From NCBI GenBank assembly GCA_049965975.1, contig JBMFVN010000017.1, positions 1 through 14,144 on the forward strand: DNA of 14,144 bases. Direction: 5' to 3'. Under the pieces are notes generated by a model. The model worked only from the letters and a program-made list of their open reading frames with translations, was not told the origin of the DNA and searched no databases. Below, in pieces: positions 1 to 7,754 of this stretch; position 1 is the stretch's first letter; each line of letters opens with the position of its first letter. Source of the stretch: JAGDXZ01 sp049965975 (lineage in GTDB: Archaea; Micrarchaeota; Micrarchaeia; Micrarchaeales; CABMGC01). The translations under genes were made by a program, and so were the position numbers.

Positions 1-792
1 AAGCATCTTGTAATCAGGGAAGAAGGTAATGAACTGCATAGGTGTGTCTGAGCCAAGGCTGTCATGAATCCATTTGGTCAACGTGTTGCAGTCTTCTAGC
101 GAGTCTCCAACCTTCGGCACGACGAGGTCTGTTATCTCTATATGTATGCCTACTTTCTTCATGTATAGCAGCGCTTCGTAAACGGGCTTTAAGCTTGCTA
201 CCGCCATGTACTTGTTTGCGAACTTCTCGCTGCCGTTGCCCTTGAAGTCAACTACTGCTGCGTCTATAAGGCCTTTCATCTTGTCTATTGCCTCTTTCGT
301 CAAATAGCCGTTTGTCACAAACACATTGTAAAGGCCATTTTCGTGAGCAAGCTTTGCAGCGTCAAGAGCGTACTCTATGAATATGGCAGGCTCGTTATAC
401 GTATACGCTATTCCCTGAGCGTGCTGCTTAAGTGCCATTTTTACAAGCTCTTCGGGCATTAGGTCGTAGCCTTGTATTTCCCTGTCTTTAGATATATTGT
501 GGTTCTGGCAGAACAAGCAACCGAAATTGCAAGAAGACGTGCCTACGCCTAGCACGTAGGTTCCGGGCCAGAAGTGGAAGAACGGCTTTTTCTCTATCGG
601 GTCAAGCTGTATTGCGGCAAGCGTGCCATAATTCTCTAGGTAAAGCTTTCCGTTCTTGTTGGCGCGCACATAGCAGAAACCCCTTGAGCCATCTGGTATT
701 ATGCACTGCCTCGCGCAGGCTGTGCATTGGACCTTGCCGTTCGGCAGCTTTTTATAAAGCGTGGCTTCCTTTTCCATATTATTACTTAGCAT
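1..792 (-). CDS. amrS: AmrS-type radical SAM enzyme (AmmeMemoRadiSam family), 3' end cut by window
   Basis: The reading frame starts at ATG 792 and is still open at base 1 (264 codons seen), so the C-terminus lies outside the window. An N-terminal cysteine cluster (C23, C26, C30, C40, in CTAC-x3-C and GFC) is followed by the radical SAM motif CNFGCLFC (C88, C92, C95; CX3CX2C), which binds the 4Fe-4S cluster that cleaves S-adenosylmethionine. This pair of motifs, with YTYNEP and a VTNGY segment, matches the PflA-like COG1180 group and specifically the AmmeMemoRadiSam system radical SAM enzyme. Its substrate is unknown. The usual partners (Memo and AMMECR1 proteins) are not in the window but could lie beyond the left edge. 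The start is supported by AGGAG four bases upstream; an in-frame ATG at 777 has no such site. Family call firm, exact role uncertain. Confidence 0.85.
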   Translation of the reverse strand, partial: MLSNNMEKEATLYKKLPNGKVQCTACARQCIIPDGSRGFCYVRANKNGKLYLENYGTLAAIQLDPIEKKPFFHFWPGTYVLGVGTSSCNFGCLFCQNHNISKDREIQGYDLMPEELVKMALKQHAQGIAYTYNEPAIFIEYALDAAKLAHENGLYNVFVTNGYLTKEAIDKMKGLIDAAVVDFKGNGSEKFANKYMAVASLKPVYEALLYMKKVGIHIEITDLVVPKVGDSLEDCNTLTKWIHDSLGSDTPMQFITFFPDYKML

Positions 793-828
793 CTTTCTCC
801 TATTTATTCCTTTTATTCCTTTATAACA

Positions 829-839
829 TAATTTAAACA
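829..839 (-). promoter_or_regulatory. Possible TATA box for the radical SAM gene
   Basis: Read on the minus strand this is GTTTAAATTA, about 40 bases before ATG 792. An archaeal start site about 26 bases downstream would leave a leader of roughly 15 bases that holds the AGGAG ribosome-binding site. Inferred from spacing and composition only. Confidence 0.35.
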
Positions 840-872
840 AGCCAAGTCTCGATAATCAATCATCTTTTTCCT

Positions 873-887
873 TGACTTTGCAAGTCA
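873..887. repeat. Short palindrome TGACTT-TGC-AAGTCA
   Basis: A perfect 6-base inverted repeat with a 3-base centre. It lies between the divergent radical SAM and S-layer genes, immediately before a longer inverted repeat. The size fits a dimeric transcription-factor operator. Function is inference. Confidence 0.5.
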
Positions 888-929
888 TAATAGACAAATG
901 CAGATGCTCATTTCTCTTTTTGTCTATTA
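888..929. repeat. 11-base inverted repeat in the divergent promoter region
   Basis: TAATAGACAAA (888-898) and TTTGTCTATTA (919-929) are exact reverse complements separated by 20 bases. The repeat sits about 30 bases upstream of the S-layer TATA box and could be a regulator-binding site or form a stem-loop. It is not followed by a T tract on the minus strand, so a terminator is less likely. Confidence 0.6.
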
Positions 930-960
930 AATTATACCTTTTTCGACAGTTTGGTGTTAT

Positions 961-970
961 ATTTTTAAAC
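961..970 (+). promoter_or_regulatory. TATA box of the S-layer gene
   Basis: ATTTTTAAAC is centred about 38 bases before ATG 1004. With normal archaeal TATA-to-start spacing, transcription begins near 990, giving a leader of about a dozen bases that holds GGTA (994-997), six bases before the ATG. Confidence 0.5.
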
Positions 971-1003
971 TTAACTATCGATATGTAGAAACAGGTAGTT
1001 TTA

Positions 1004-3780
1004 ATGAATAGACTCAGCATGAAAAGAATTGCCGTATTGGCAGGCGCCTTATTGGTCGGCGCTGCAATAGCAGGACCGGTTTCATTCAGCAATATACAAA
1101 TAATAAACAGCGCAGGTCAGCCTGTAGTGCAGATAGTTGTGGGCTCTCAGGCAAAGCCAAGCGACGGCGTTGTTGCAGCAAACATTGCTGCAGTAATAGG
1201 CAACCTTGCCTATACCTCAACACCTGTTACAGCAACAGTAAACGGCAAGAGCGCAGTAAAGTGCGTTCCTGCGGCTACAGCGACTTGCACAGTGACTAAT
1301 CAGCAGGTATGGCTTGGCGAGAGCGGCATTGCAACAGCAAGCGGCTCATACGGCTTCACTGCCTTGATTGGGTCAGTGCTAAACAGGGCAGACAAGCTCG
1401 GCGTTCAGCAATATGCAAAGACCTTGTCTTCAAACCCTCAGTATGCATACCCAGAAACAAACAGCATAACGTCTTCGCCTGCGGCAGAACCTTACTATAG
1501 CACAACAGTGCCAATCTCAGTAGGCGTTACAGCTAACTACAACGGCGGCGGCGTATCATTCTCAGGCTTTGGAAGCAACCCTGTAAACATTCTCCGCGTA
1601 ACACCAGCAGAGGTTCCTTCGCTAGTAAGCAACTTCGGGCCAGGGCAAGAGAACGAATACCTGTGGGTAACAGGATTCCCGGTATATGACCAGAACGCGA
1701 ACAAGTTCGCTTTGCTTGATGCAGGCGGCGCACTGCAGCTTGTCTTCAACAAGCCAATACCGCTGTATTCTGGTTCAGTAGCAGCGAAGTCTTTCAACAA
1801 CGCAGTAATAAACATTGCAGGACAGAACTGGACAATAGTAAACGGCACACCTGCTGGAACAAAAATGACTTCTTCAACAAACTTCACACAGGGCGGCTGG
1901 CTTACACTTGCAGAGTCAATGACTCCATTGCAAACAGTATACGTAGGCCACAACATATCAAGCGGGCCGTTCTCAGTGCAAGTGGCAGACCTTGGTCAGC
2001 CTACTGCAAACGGAATAAGCCCTGCAGACATAAACGTGTTCTACAAGGGCACTCTAGTAAACACGACTTCAATAATGCCTCCAGACACAGACATGTTCAA
2101 TGTCTCTGGGCAGAAGTTGTGGGTAAAGGTAAACAACACATTCGCAGGCCTGTACGCATATGAGAAATGGGCAAAGGTGCAATTGTTCAACAACGAGTAC
2201 AAACTCGTAAGCGGCCAGCAGTTCAACAAGACAACAAACCCTGGCTGGGATGTGCTCCTTGACTGGGTCAACACATCAGGCACAGGCAATGCAAACGCTT
2301 TGCAGAGCATAGTAATATACAACACTTCGCCTTTGCAGGAACTATATCAGGGCCAGAGCTTTGACTTCCTGACAAGTCCTGCGGTATGGAAGTTGACTCT
2401 AGTAGGCGAAACACTGCCAACAGGCAACTTCGACTCTCTTACAGTAACAACGGGCTTCAGCAGCGGAATGGAATACCAGAACTTGGGTAATGGTCCTAAT
2501 GCACCTAAGAACATAACAGAGCCTGCCCAGTTGCTTACTGTGAAGAGCACAATACCTGGTGCATTCACATACATGGGCAATTCAAACACAACAGTAGAAT
2601 ACGACTTGACGCCTTACGCACTATACGAAACCGAGAACGCGGCAGTAATAAATTCACTGCTTACTAATGTTCCTGTCAATTTAATAATAAGCAACACAGA
2701 GGGCAACTTCATAGGCACTTCAAGCAACCCTACGCTTTCAGTAACAATAACAGGCTATCCATCTAACACTGCAACAAGCACAACAAGCAACACNNNNNNN
2801 NNNNNNNNNNNNNNNNNNNNNNNNNNNNNNNNNNNNNNNNNNNNNNNNNNNNNNNNNNNNNNNNNNNNNNNNNNNNNNNNNNNNNNNNNNNNNAGACAGT
2901 AACTTACAACCAGGGCAATGGCCAGCCAGCAGCCCAGTTCTCAATGAACGCATTTACAGTAGGCAATACAGTAACGGGTGCACATGCGTATTTCAGCTAC
3001 ACCTTGCAGGAATTCCCAGTACCTGCCAACTCAACGGCAAACGACCTTCTCAGCTTTGACATAGTCAACTCTACAGCAGGCGCTTCGGCAGCACTCAACA
3101 ACCTGTTCCAGCTCAACTACTCAATGACAACCAGCAATACAGCAGGCACAAGAAACAATGTGACATACACCTCAACAACAGGTGCTAACTTCAACGTTCA
3201 GCAGGGCTTCAGGACAGAGAAGGGCAGCGAAGTTGCAAGCATATCTCCAACGTCTTTGACCTTTGACTTGGCAAAGAACGTTGACATGCTGGCATTCGCA
3301 GTAGGGCCTGTAAACGCGACAACAACATCAGGACAAAAGGTAGTAGGGCCGTTCGGCGTAGGCCAGGCGACAAACCTGCCTAACGTGACGATAGCAAAAG
3401 TAAACGCAACATGCAGCTTTGCAAGCAATGCAACTACAGGATGCACAGTGGTAGGCCTTGACAACCTGACTGCAACACCTTCAGTATCACAGGCAATAAC
3501 TCCGGTAAAGCTCAACACAGTAGCACAGCCGCTAGTAGTACTTGACAGCGCGGCCAACTCAGCAAGCACACTCATAGTAATAGGCAGCAAATACGTAAAC
3601 AGCGTAGCTGCACAGATCTTTGCCCAGAACCCGAGCCTTGACAGCTCATTCGGTCCGAGCTCAGTGATAGTGCAGGCATTCGGCACTAACCGCATACTGG
3701 TAGCAGGCTACTACGCAAACCAGACTGTTCAGGCAGGAAACGAGTTCATAGAAGCGCTTCTTGCGAACGCAAGCGCGTAA
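1004..3780 (+). CDS. S-layer glycoprotein, interrupted by a scaffold gap
   Basis: This secreted protein is the likely main surface-lattice subunit. Residues 1-23 form a signal peptide (basic MKRIA, hydrophobic stretch, cleavage expected after AIA). The mature protein is rich in Thr, Ser, Asn, Gly and Val, has many N-x-S/T sites, and no further membrane helix is visible. The last 80 or so residues (strand VVVLD, LIVIGSKYVN, then ILVAGYYANQTVQAG) resemble the conserved C-terminal domain of archaeal S-layer proteins. The only cysteines seen are two close pairs: CX7C at residues 87 and 95, and CX9C encoded at 3412 and 3442. The frame runs from 1004 to the gap at 2794 (596 full codons) and resumes at 2896 in another frame, ending with TAA at 3778-3780. 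A second ATG at 1019 is also possible. Codon use is strongly biased (ACA, GCA, GTA, AAC), as expected of a highly expressed gene. At least about 890 residues long. Confidence 0.82.
2772..2793 (+). repeat. Tandem 9-base repeat running into the gap
   Basis: CAACAAGCA occurs twice head to tail (2772-2780, 2781-2789), and the remaining four bases reach the gap. It encodes a Thr/Ser-rich stretch (ATSTTSNT), typical of an O-glycosylated linker. Repetition at a contig end is a common cause of assembly breaks. Confidence 0.6.
2794..2893. other. Scaffold gap of exactly 100 N
   Basis: A run of 100 N is the usual placeholder for a gap of unknown size. The frame before it (phase of 1004) and after it (phase of 2896) disagree, so the true gap length is not congruent with 100 modulo 3. 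The stop seen at 2900-2902 in the left frame is an artefact. Confidence 0.97.
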
Positions 3781-3800
3781 CAACAATAGCAGCAGTTGTT

Positions 3801-3827
3801 GAAAAGCCCGAAAGGGCTTTTCTTTTT
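3801..3827 (+). terminator. Hairpin terminator after the S-layer gene
   Basis: GAAAAGCCC (3801-3809) pairs perfectly with GGGCTTTTC (3814-3822) around a GAAA tetraloop, followed by five T. More T-rich tracts continue to about 3895, the type of signal archaeal RNA polymerase uses for termination. It lies 20 bases after the S-layer stop. Confidence 0.75.
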
Positions 3828-3903
3828 GTTTAAATCTTAATTTTCTGATTCTTTTTCTTTTTCCTTTTTCTGATTATTTTTCTGTTCCTTTTCCCTTGCA
3901 AAG

Positions 3904-3912
3904 ATATAAAAA
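3904..3912 (+). promoter_or_regulatory. TATA box of the surface-protein pair
   Basis: ATATAAAAA is centred about 35 bases before the TTG start at 3943. The predicted start site falls near 3934, so the leader would hold little beyond the GGTG ribosome-binding site (3934-3937). Confidence 0.6.
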
Positions 3913-3942
3913 CTTTTTAATCGTAATCTTCTCGGTGTTTGT

Positions 3943-5997
3943 TTGAAGCCCTCGCAAGCTCTATTGCTAAGTGTATCCCTGGTGCTGCTTCTTGGCAGTG
4001 TGCGTGCTTATTCGTCGACGCAGCTCAACACGCTGCTTGTCGAGTACAACGTGTCACCTTCTGTAATAGCGGAGCTCAAGCCAGTTTACCTGAATGTTTC
4101 AGGAAAAGAGTACGTTGTGCTTTACAAGAATGCGACTCCATATTTTGTAGTTAACACATCCACAGACAGCTTTGTAATAAATGCAACAAGCATTTACCAG
4201 ATTATAAGCAATTATACATTTAACACTTCTTTCTCAAAGATCAACCTATCTAATATTTCAAGCCAGATGAAGGCCTTCGAAGCTTCTTCAGCAGGCCCTA
4301 TAGACGACTGCCTTACTGAGACTGGGCTTGCCACTGGGCTTACATGCAATTTGAGCAACTACTGCAATTCTTGCCAGGTAATTCCAGTATGCAAGATAGT
4401 GCTTGACAAAACCTCTGGGCCTTCTGGCGTTCTTGGTATAGGCATAATGCAGTTTGAGAGCAATTACACAAAGCTTAATTCGAGCTTCAACAACTTCTTC
4501 TCGGCCTTAAGCAATGTAAACAGGAAAAACATTCTTTTCAAGCTTGCCCAGCTCAACTCTTCTCTGCAGAACATTTCTTTGCTTACTCGTACAATCTACG
4601 AGAACCCAATATTCACTCCGCAGAATGTAACCCCTGACATGCTTGCTACTTGCACAAATTATATTGCCAATCCTTCTAGCGCACCTTGGTTCTGCGACGC
4701 TTTGGGCTTTTGCGAGGCAACAACTTACAACTATTCCTTGCTTGGAAACATTCAGAAAGAGATAAACGGATTTGAAGCCTTGCCTTTGTCTAATCAGGCT
4801 ATATTCTCTATAGCTGAGCAGGCTGCAGCTACAGAACTTAGCTATGTGTTCCCTGTGCTTTCAAGGCAGAGGCTTGCACAGCTTAACAAGGCTATTAGCT
4901 CAGAGCTTGGCAATTACAATGAAACAATAACAAATATAGAATCTCTTCTTAGCCACGTAAACGACACAAAGCTGGAAAACGGGCTCGTGCTGCTTGAAAA
5001 GAGCTATGCTGCTTTGCAAAGCAACTACATGAGCGAGAACATAAGCAAGGCTGCAAACGAAACTGCGCAGCTTCTAAGCAATTTGAGCAGGGAATACGCC
5101 CTTGACAATGCAAGCTACACAAGTGCACTAGAGCTTGCTGGCAACAACACTGCAAAGCTGCTCGAAGCCCAGCTTACCAATCCAAACCAGAAGGGGCTTG
5201 CCTCGCTAGCTTTCTCTGAGCTTAAGCTCAATAGCGAGCTTGGCCAAAGCGGAATAAGCAACGTAATAAGCATTAACGAAAACCTTCAGGGTGTTTCTAG
5301 CAAGCTAGCAAAGTATTCTACTGGATCTTTCAGCCTGATCGAGCTTGCAAGGCTCGTAGATGGCAGCTTCGCAAGGCCTCTTGCTTTCGCTTTGCACCTG
5401 CCTTATTACTCTGCTGTTTCCGCAATGCCTCTTCTTGGAGCCCTGCTTTCTTTGATAATAGGGCTTGTCACCCTGCTTGCCATAACCTTTGCAAAGTCTT
5501 ATTTAATGCTAAAGAGGAAGCTAGTGGTAAATCCTAGAACAAGGAAAAACTGGCGCAGGCTTTACGAGATTGCTTTAATCATAATAGCAGCATATGTAAT
5601 TGCAACCTACGCGCTATTGGCTTATGCCAATTCTTATGCGCCTTTCAGCGCCTTTAAAAGCAGCCTGCAAGGCTCAAAGTACGTGGTGATATTGGTAAAC
5701 GGCACTTCTTCGCTCAATGCATATTCTTGCGCAAGCAAGATAGCAGCAGCTGCAACAAGCATCGGCAAGCAGCCTGTGCTTGTAACCCTTTCAAACGGCG
5801 TATGCAAATTGGGCAATTCGACTGCCATGTCTTTCAACGCCTGCATGAACTATTACTCTGCCATAAATGCGCCGCTCATACTTTTGGGCAGTGGCAGCCA
5901 GGTGCTCAGCCTCTACTCGCTTTACGGCACTAAGCTGGAATACACTGGAAATGCTACTGCAATGAGCGCATGCTATCCTGCGCTCTTGCTCAACTGA
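3943..5997 (+). CDS. Large membrane-anchored surface protein, unknown function
   Basis: I do not recognise the family. The 684-residue protein has a signal peptide (1-22, cleavage after VRA) and a long ectodomain (about 23-486) with many N-x-S/T sites, probable long helices and two cysteine clusters (C123, C135, C141, C144, C150; C237, C251, C257). Two membrane helices follow (about 495-517 and 541-562), joined by a basic loop rich in Lys and Arg, so the loop is cytoplasmic and both ends face outside. A C-terminal domain begins at PFS (567-569) and has four cysteines (C596, C621, C634, C677). Twelve cysteines in all fits an oxidising exterior. The start is TTG, chosen because GGTG lies five bases before it and no ATG exists upstream in frame. 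The next gene begins 13 bases after the stop and carries a homologous C-terminal domain. Adjacent to the S-layer gene but with its own promoter. Role in surface anchoring is inference. Confidence 0.85.
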   Translation: MKPSQALLLSVSLVLLLGSVRAYSSTQLNTLLVEYNVSPSVIAELKPVYLNVSGKEYVVLYKNATPYFVVNTSTDSFVINATSIYQIISNYTFNTSFSKINLSNISSQMKAFEASSAGPIDDCLTETGLATGLTCNLSNYCNSCQVIPVCKIVLDKTSGPSGVLGIGIMQFESNYTKLNSSFNNFFSALSNVNRKNILFKLAQLNSSLQNISLLTRTIYENPIFTPQNVTPDMLATCTNYIANPSSAPWFCDALGFCEATTYNYSLLGNIQKEINGFEALPLSNQAIFSIAEQAAATELSYVFPVLSRQRLAQLNKAISSELGNYNETITNIESLLSHVNDTKLENGLVLLEKSYAALQSNYMSENISKAANETAQLLSNLSREYALDNASYTSALELAGNNTAKLLEAQLTNPNQKGLASLAFSELKLNSELGQSGISNVISINENLQGVSSKLAKYSTGSFSLIELARLVDGSFARPLAFALHLPYYSAVSAMPLLGALLSLIIGLVTLLAITFAKSYLMLKRKLVVNPRTRKNWRRLYEIALIIIAAYVIATYALLAYANSYAPFSAFKSSLQGSKYVVILVNGTSSLNAYSCASKIAAAATSIGKQPVLVTLSNGVCKLGNSTAMSFNACMNYYSAINAPLILLGSGSQVLSLYSLYGTKLEYTGNATAMSACYPALLLN

Positions 5998-6010
5998 ATA
6001 GGCGACGATT

Positions 6011-6514
6011 ATGAAGGAGAAGAAAGAAGAAAAGAGCACAAAAAAGAACGTCGCGGCACTTGCCGCGATACTGGTAGTGCCTTCTCTTATAGTCTTCTTA
6101 GTTCTTTTTCTGCTGCTGAGGCAGCCAGGGGTTCCTTTTTCCACTTTCAAGAGCAACTTCCTGAGTGCAAGCAATGTTTCCATAGTGGCAACATTCAGCA
6201 ACGAATCAGAGTTTGCAGCAGAAGCAACATGCTTTACATACCTCAGAGAGGTTTTGCATTTCAAGAACATGAGCGCAGTTCACGTTTTTCTTATAGATTC
6301 AAACAACAGCACATGCCTGTTCTCGCCAACGATCTCGCCGGTGAGAATAGAGTCAAAGCCAGCAAGCTACTGCCTTGGCATAGCTAATTCAGAGCCGAGC
6401 ATATTCCTGAACTACAGCGCCATAAATGCGAGCATAGTGACTGCTTACAAGCTCACAATATTCGGAAACGAGGAGTATATGCAAAGGTGCCCAGTAGCGG
6501 TCGACATGTCTTGA
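6011..6514 (+). CDS. Small single-span membrane protein with four-cysteine ectodomain
   Basis: The family is not recognised. The 167-residue protein starts with a highly charged cytoplasmic tail (MKEKKEEKSTKK), then one membrane helix (about 14-36) and an extracellular domain starting at PFSTFKS (42-48). That domain has N-x-S/T sites and four cysteines (C74, C102, C121, C160). It resembles the C-terminal domain of the preceding gene: PFS-x-FKS just after the membrane helix, four cysteines in the same order with similar spacing, and a C-terminal GN...C pattern. The gene lies 13 bases behind its neighbour with only a weak site (GGCG, six bases before the ATG), so the two are probably one transcript and may act together at the cell surface. 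Confidence 0.82.
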   Translation: MKEKKEEKSTKKNVAALAAILVVPSLIVFLVLFLLLRQPGVPFSTFKSNFLSASNVSIVATFSNESEFAAEATCFTYLREVLHFKNMSAVHVFLIDSNNSTCLFSPTISPVRIESKPASYCLGIANSEPSIFLNYSAINASIVTAYKLTIFGNEEYMQRCPVAVDMS

Positions 6515-6691
6515 ATTTCTTTGCTTGCCTTGTTAACCAAAAAGTTTAGCTCTTCTGACTCTTTTCCAGCAAATGCACGCATTCAATTTCAAATTCCTTT
6601 TTCTTATTTTCTTCACGAGACCTATGTGTCTGCTCCTGCGCTCTTGCTTTGTAGGCAAATTTTAAATATATTTGTTTTTATCTTATCTTAC
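6515..6691. other. Intergenic region, 177 bases
   Basis: It has T-rich tracts at about 6597-6617 that could end the upstream transcript, and the TATA box of the next gene at its right edge. An open frame extends through it from ATG 6521, but the protein it adds has no continuity of composition with the downstream gene. No RNA gene seen. Confidence 0.5.
6661..6668 (+). promoter_or_regulatory. TATA box of a leaderless gene
   Basis: TTTAAATA is centred about 27 bases before ATG 6692, so transcription should begin at or next to the start codon. No ribosome-binding site precedes this ATG, which fits a leaderless mRNA. Confidence 0.6.
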
Positions 6692-7120
6692 ATGCCAGAC
6701 ATTGTAGCAAAGGAAGTCGCAATATTGCAAGAAACGGCAAGGCCTTTGGACGAGCTTGCGCTTCGGATAGGCGAAGAAGAAGTAATCATAAATCAATACA
6801 CTGCGCTTTACAAGTTGCCCGATTATGCAAACAGGTATCTGCTTGGCGTCGCTCCGAAATGCTTTTCAAGCGACAAGAGCATAGAAAATAAGCTGTTTTC
6901 TGCGCAGTTTGAAAAAGATTCTAAAAAATCGTCGTTGCGCATTGTAGTAGAGCCGCTTTATGAAATAGAAAGCAGAGGCTATCCAGAATACAATTCATTG
7001 ATTTTTGTGCCTTACCCATTAGCAGAAAAGCTTGGCTTTATTCCTCGATTGGCTTATCTAACCCCAACTTTAGGCTTTCCAATCGAATTGTCAAAGCTTG
7101 GCAGTCTGAAGCGAAGCTGA
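6692..7120 (+). CDS. Hypothetical protein, 142 residues
   Basis: Function not recognised. The protein is soluble-looking, with no signal peptide or membrane helix. It has an acidic helical start (MPDIVAKEVAILQ), a possible small helical motif around RPLDELALRIGEEE, and a more hydrophobic C-terminal half rich in Pro, Leu and Tyr. The frame is open from ATG 6521, but I place the start at ATG 6692 because a TATA box lies at the spacing expected for a leaderless transcript. The last 30 bases overlap the end of the convergent Hjc gene. That the frame is coding is likely but not certain. Confidence 0.6.
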   Translation: MPDIVAKEVAILQETARPLDELALRIGEEEVIINQYTALYKLPDYANRYLLGVAPKCFSSDKSIENKLFSAQFEKDSKKSSLRIVVEPLYEIESRGYPEYNSLIFVPYPLAEKLGFIPRLAYLTPTLGFPIELSKLGSLKRS

Positions 7121-7516
7121 TTCTGCTTCAGCATCTGCTAGTACCTGCTCAAGCGTCCTTGCGGTTTTGATTACCTTGCTTCTTGTTATGTTATACGCCA
7201 CTTGACTCTTTTCGAACTCTTCCAATCTGACAAAAAACCAGCCCTTCCCATTCATGCGCCAAGCAACAAATGTAGGAAATTGTGTGTTTGACTCCCACTG
7301 CTTCAGCTTTTCGTACTGGTCGTTATCTAATGTAAGGCTGCTCTTGTTCCAAGCTTTGCATTCTATCGAGATTAGCCTGCCTTTCTTTATTGCTACAAGG
7401 TCTGGGCTTATGGCGTTTACCCCTGAGCCGGCGCTCCTTATCACTGAATAGCCCTGCTGGGTGAGTATGCTTAAAAGCTCCCTTTCGGTTCTCGCGCCTT
7501 TGGTATAATTGCTCAA
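7091..7516 (-). CDS. hjc: Holliday-junction resolvase Hjc
   Basis: Archaeal Hjc cuts four-way DNA junctions in recombination and fork repair as a dimer with a nuclease fold related to restriction enzymes. The 141-residue protein shows the family pattern in order: KGARTERELL near the N-terminus (E11, R12), RSAGSG (27-32), then PDLVAIKKGRLISIECKAW with D39, E52 and K54 as the PD-(D/E)xK-type catalytic set. By homology with the Pyrococcus enzyme (E9, R10, D33, E46, K48) all catalytic residues are present. The tail after about residue 110 is extra and charged. The start is TTG 7516, with GGTG (7525-7522) exactly five bases upstream; nearby ATG and GTG codons are out of frame. It is divergent from dnaG and overlaps the convergent unknown gene by 30 bases. 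Confidence 0.9.
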   Translation of the reverse strand: MSNYTKGARTERELLSILTQQGYSVIRSAGSGVNAISPDLVAIKKGRLISIECKAWNKSSLTLDNDQYEKLKQWESNTQFPTFVAWRMNGKGWFFVRLEEFEKSQVAYNITRSKVIKTARTLEQVLADAEAESASLQTAKL

Positions 7517-7558
7517 AAAAGCACCATATACACAATCTATATAACATTTTCTTTATAA

Positions 7559-7568
7559 TATTTATATA
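7559..7568 (-). promoter_or_regulatory. TATA box of hjc (nearly symmetrical)
   Basis: On the minus strand this reads TATATAAATA. It predicts a start near 7537 and a leader of about 20 bases containing GGTG. On the plus strand the same bases read TATTTATATA and could also serve a rightward transcript starting near 7590. A second TATA-like TTATATAG lies at 7537-7544. Confidence 0.45.
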
Positions 7569-7705
7569 GGTTGAGGCTTTGACTATGCTTACTGCTTTTC
7601 CTTTTAACGGAAGCGCAAGTAGCTAGTTGGCCTGCTTTATGTGATATCGTGCAGCGAATTAGCTTTTGCTTGTGCCTTAATTTGGCAATTTGCAGTAGCA
7701 AGCCC

Positions 7706-7721
7706 TTAGGCCAAAGCCTAA
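7706..7721. repeat. Small inverted repeat before dnaG
   Basis: TTAGGC (7706-7711) and GCCTAA (7716-7721) form a perfect six-base stem with a CAAA loop, 34 bases before the dnaG start. It could be an operator or a leader hairpin. No function can be assigned. Confidence 0.4.
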
Positions 7722-7754
7722 AATAAAAACAAATAAAACGAATAAGGTGAACAT

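Larger units (their letters stand above)
7517..7754. other. Divergent spacer between hjc and dnaG, 238 bases
   Basis: AT-rich edges carry promoter-like sequence, while the centre (about 7570-7720) is richer in GC and is not explained by a gene. I looked for a tRNA (no T-loop GTTC consensus or acceptor pairing) and found none. An open frame on the minus strand (7537-7767) starts inside dnaG and looks non-coding. A long dnaG leader or small RNA is possible. Confidence 0.45.

Noticed and set aside
2894..2902. Apparent stop of the S-layer frame just after the N gap
   Set aside because: The gap length is a placeholder, so the left frame cannot be carried across it. The right side is open in another frame with the same composition.
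3198..3695. Long open frame on the minus strand inside the S-layer gene
   Set aside because: It is a shadow of the biased codon use of the S-layer gene and matches no family pattern.
6521..6691. Extended N-terminus for the 6692 gene
   Set aside because: The frame is open, but it would run through the TATA box. The ATG at 6692 sits at the position of the expected transcript start.
7570..7720. Possible tRNA or other structured RNA upstream of dnaG
   Set aside because: No T-loop consensus, acceptor stem or anticodon arm could be assembled on either strand. It is kept only as an unexplained spacer.
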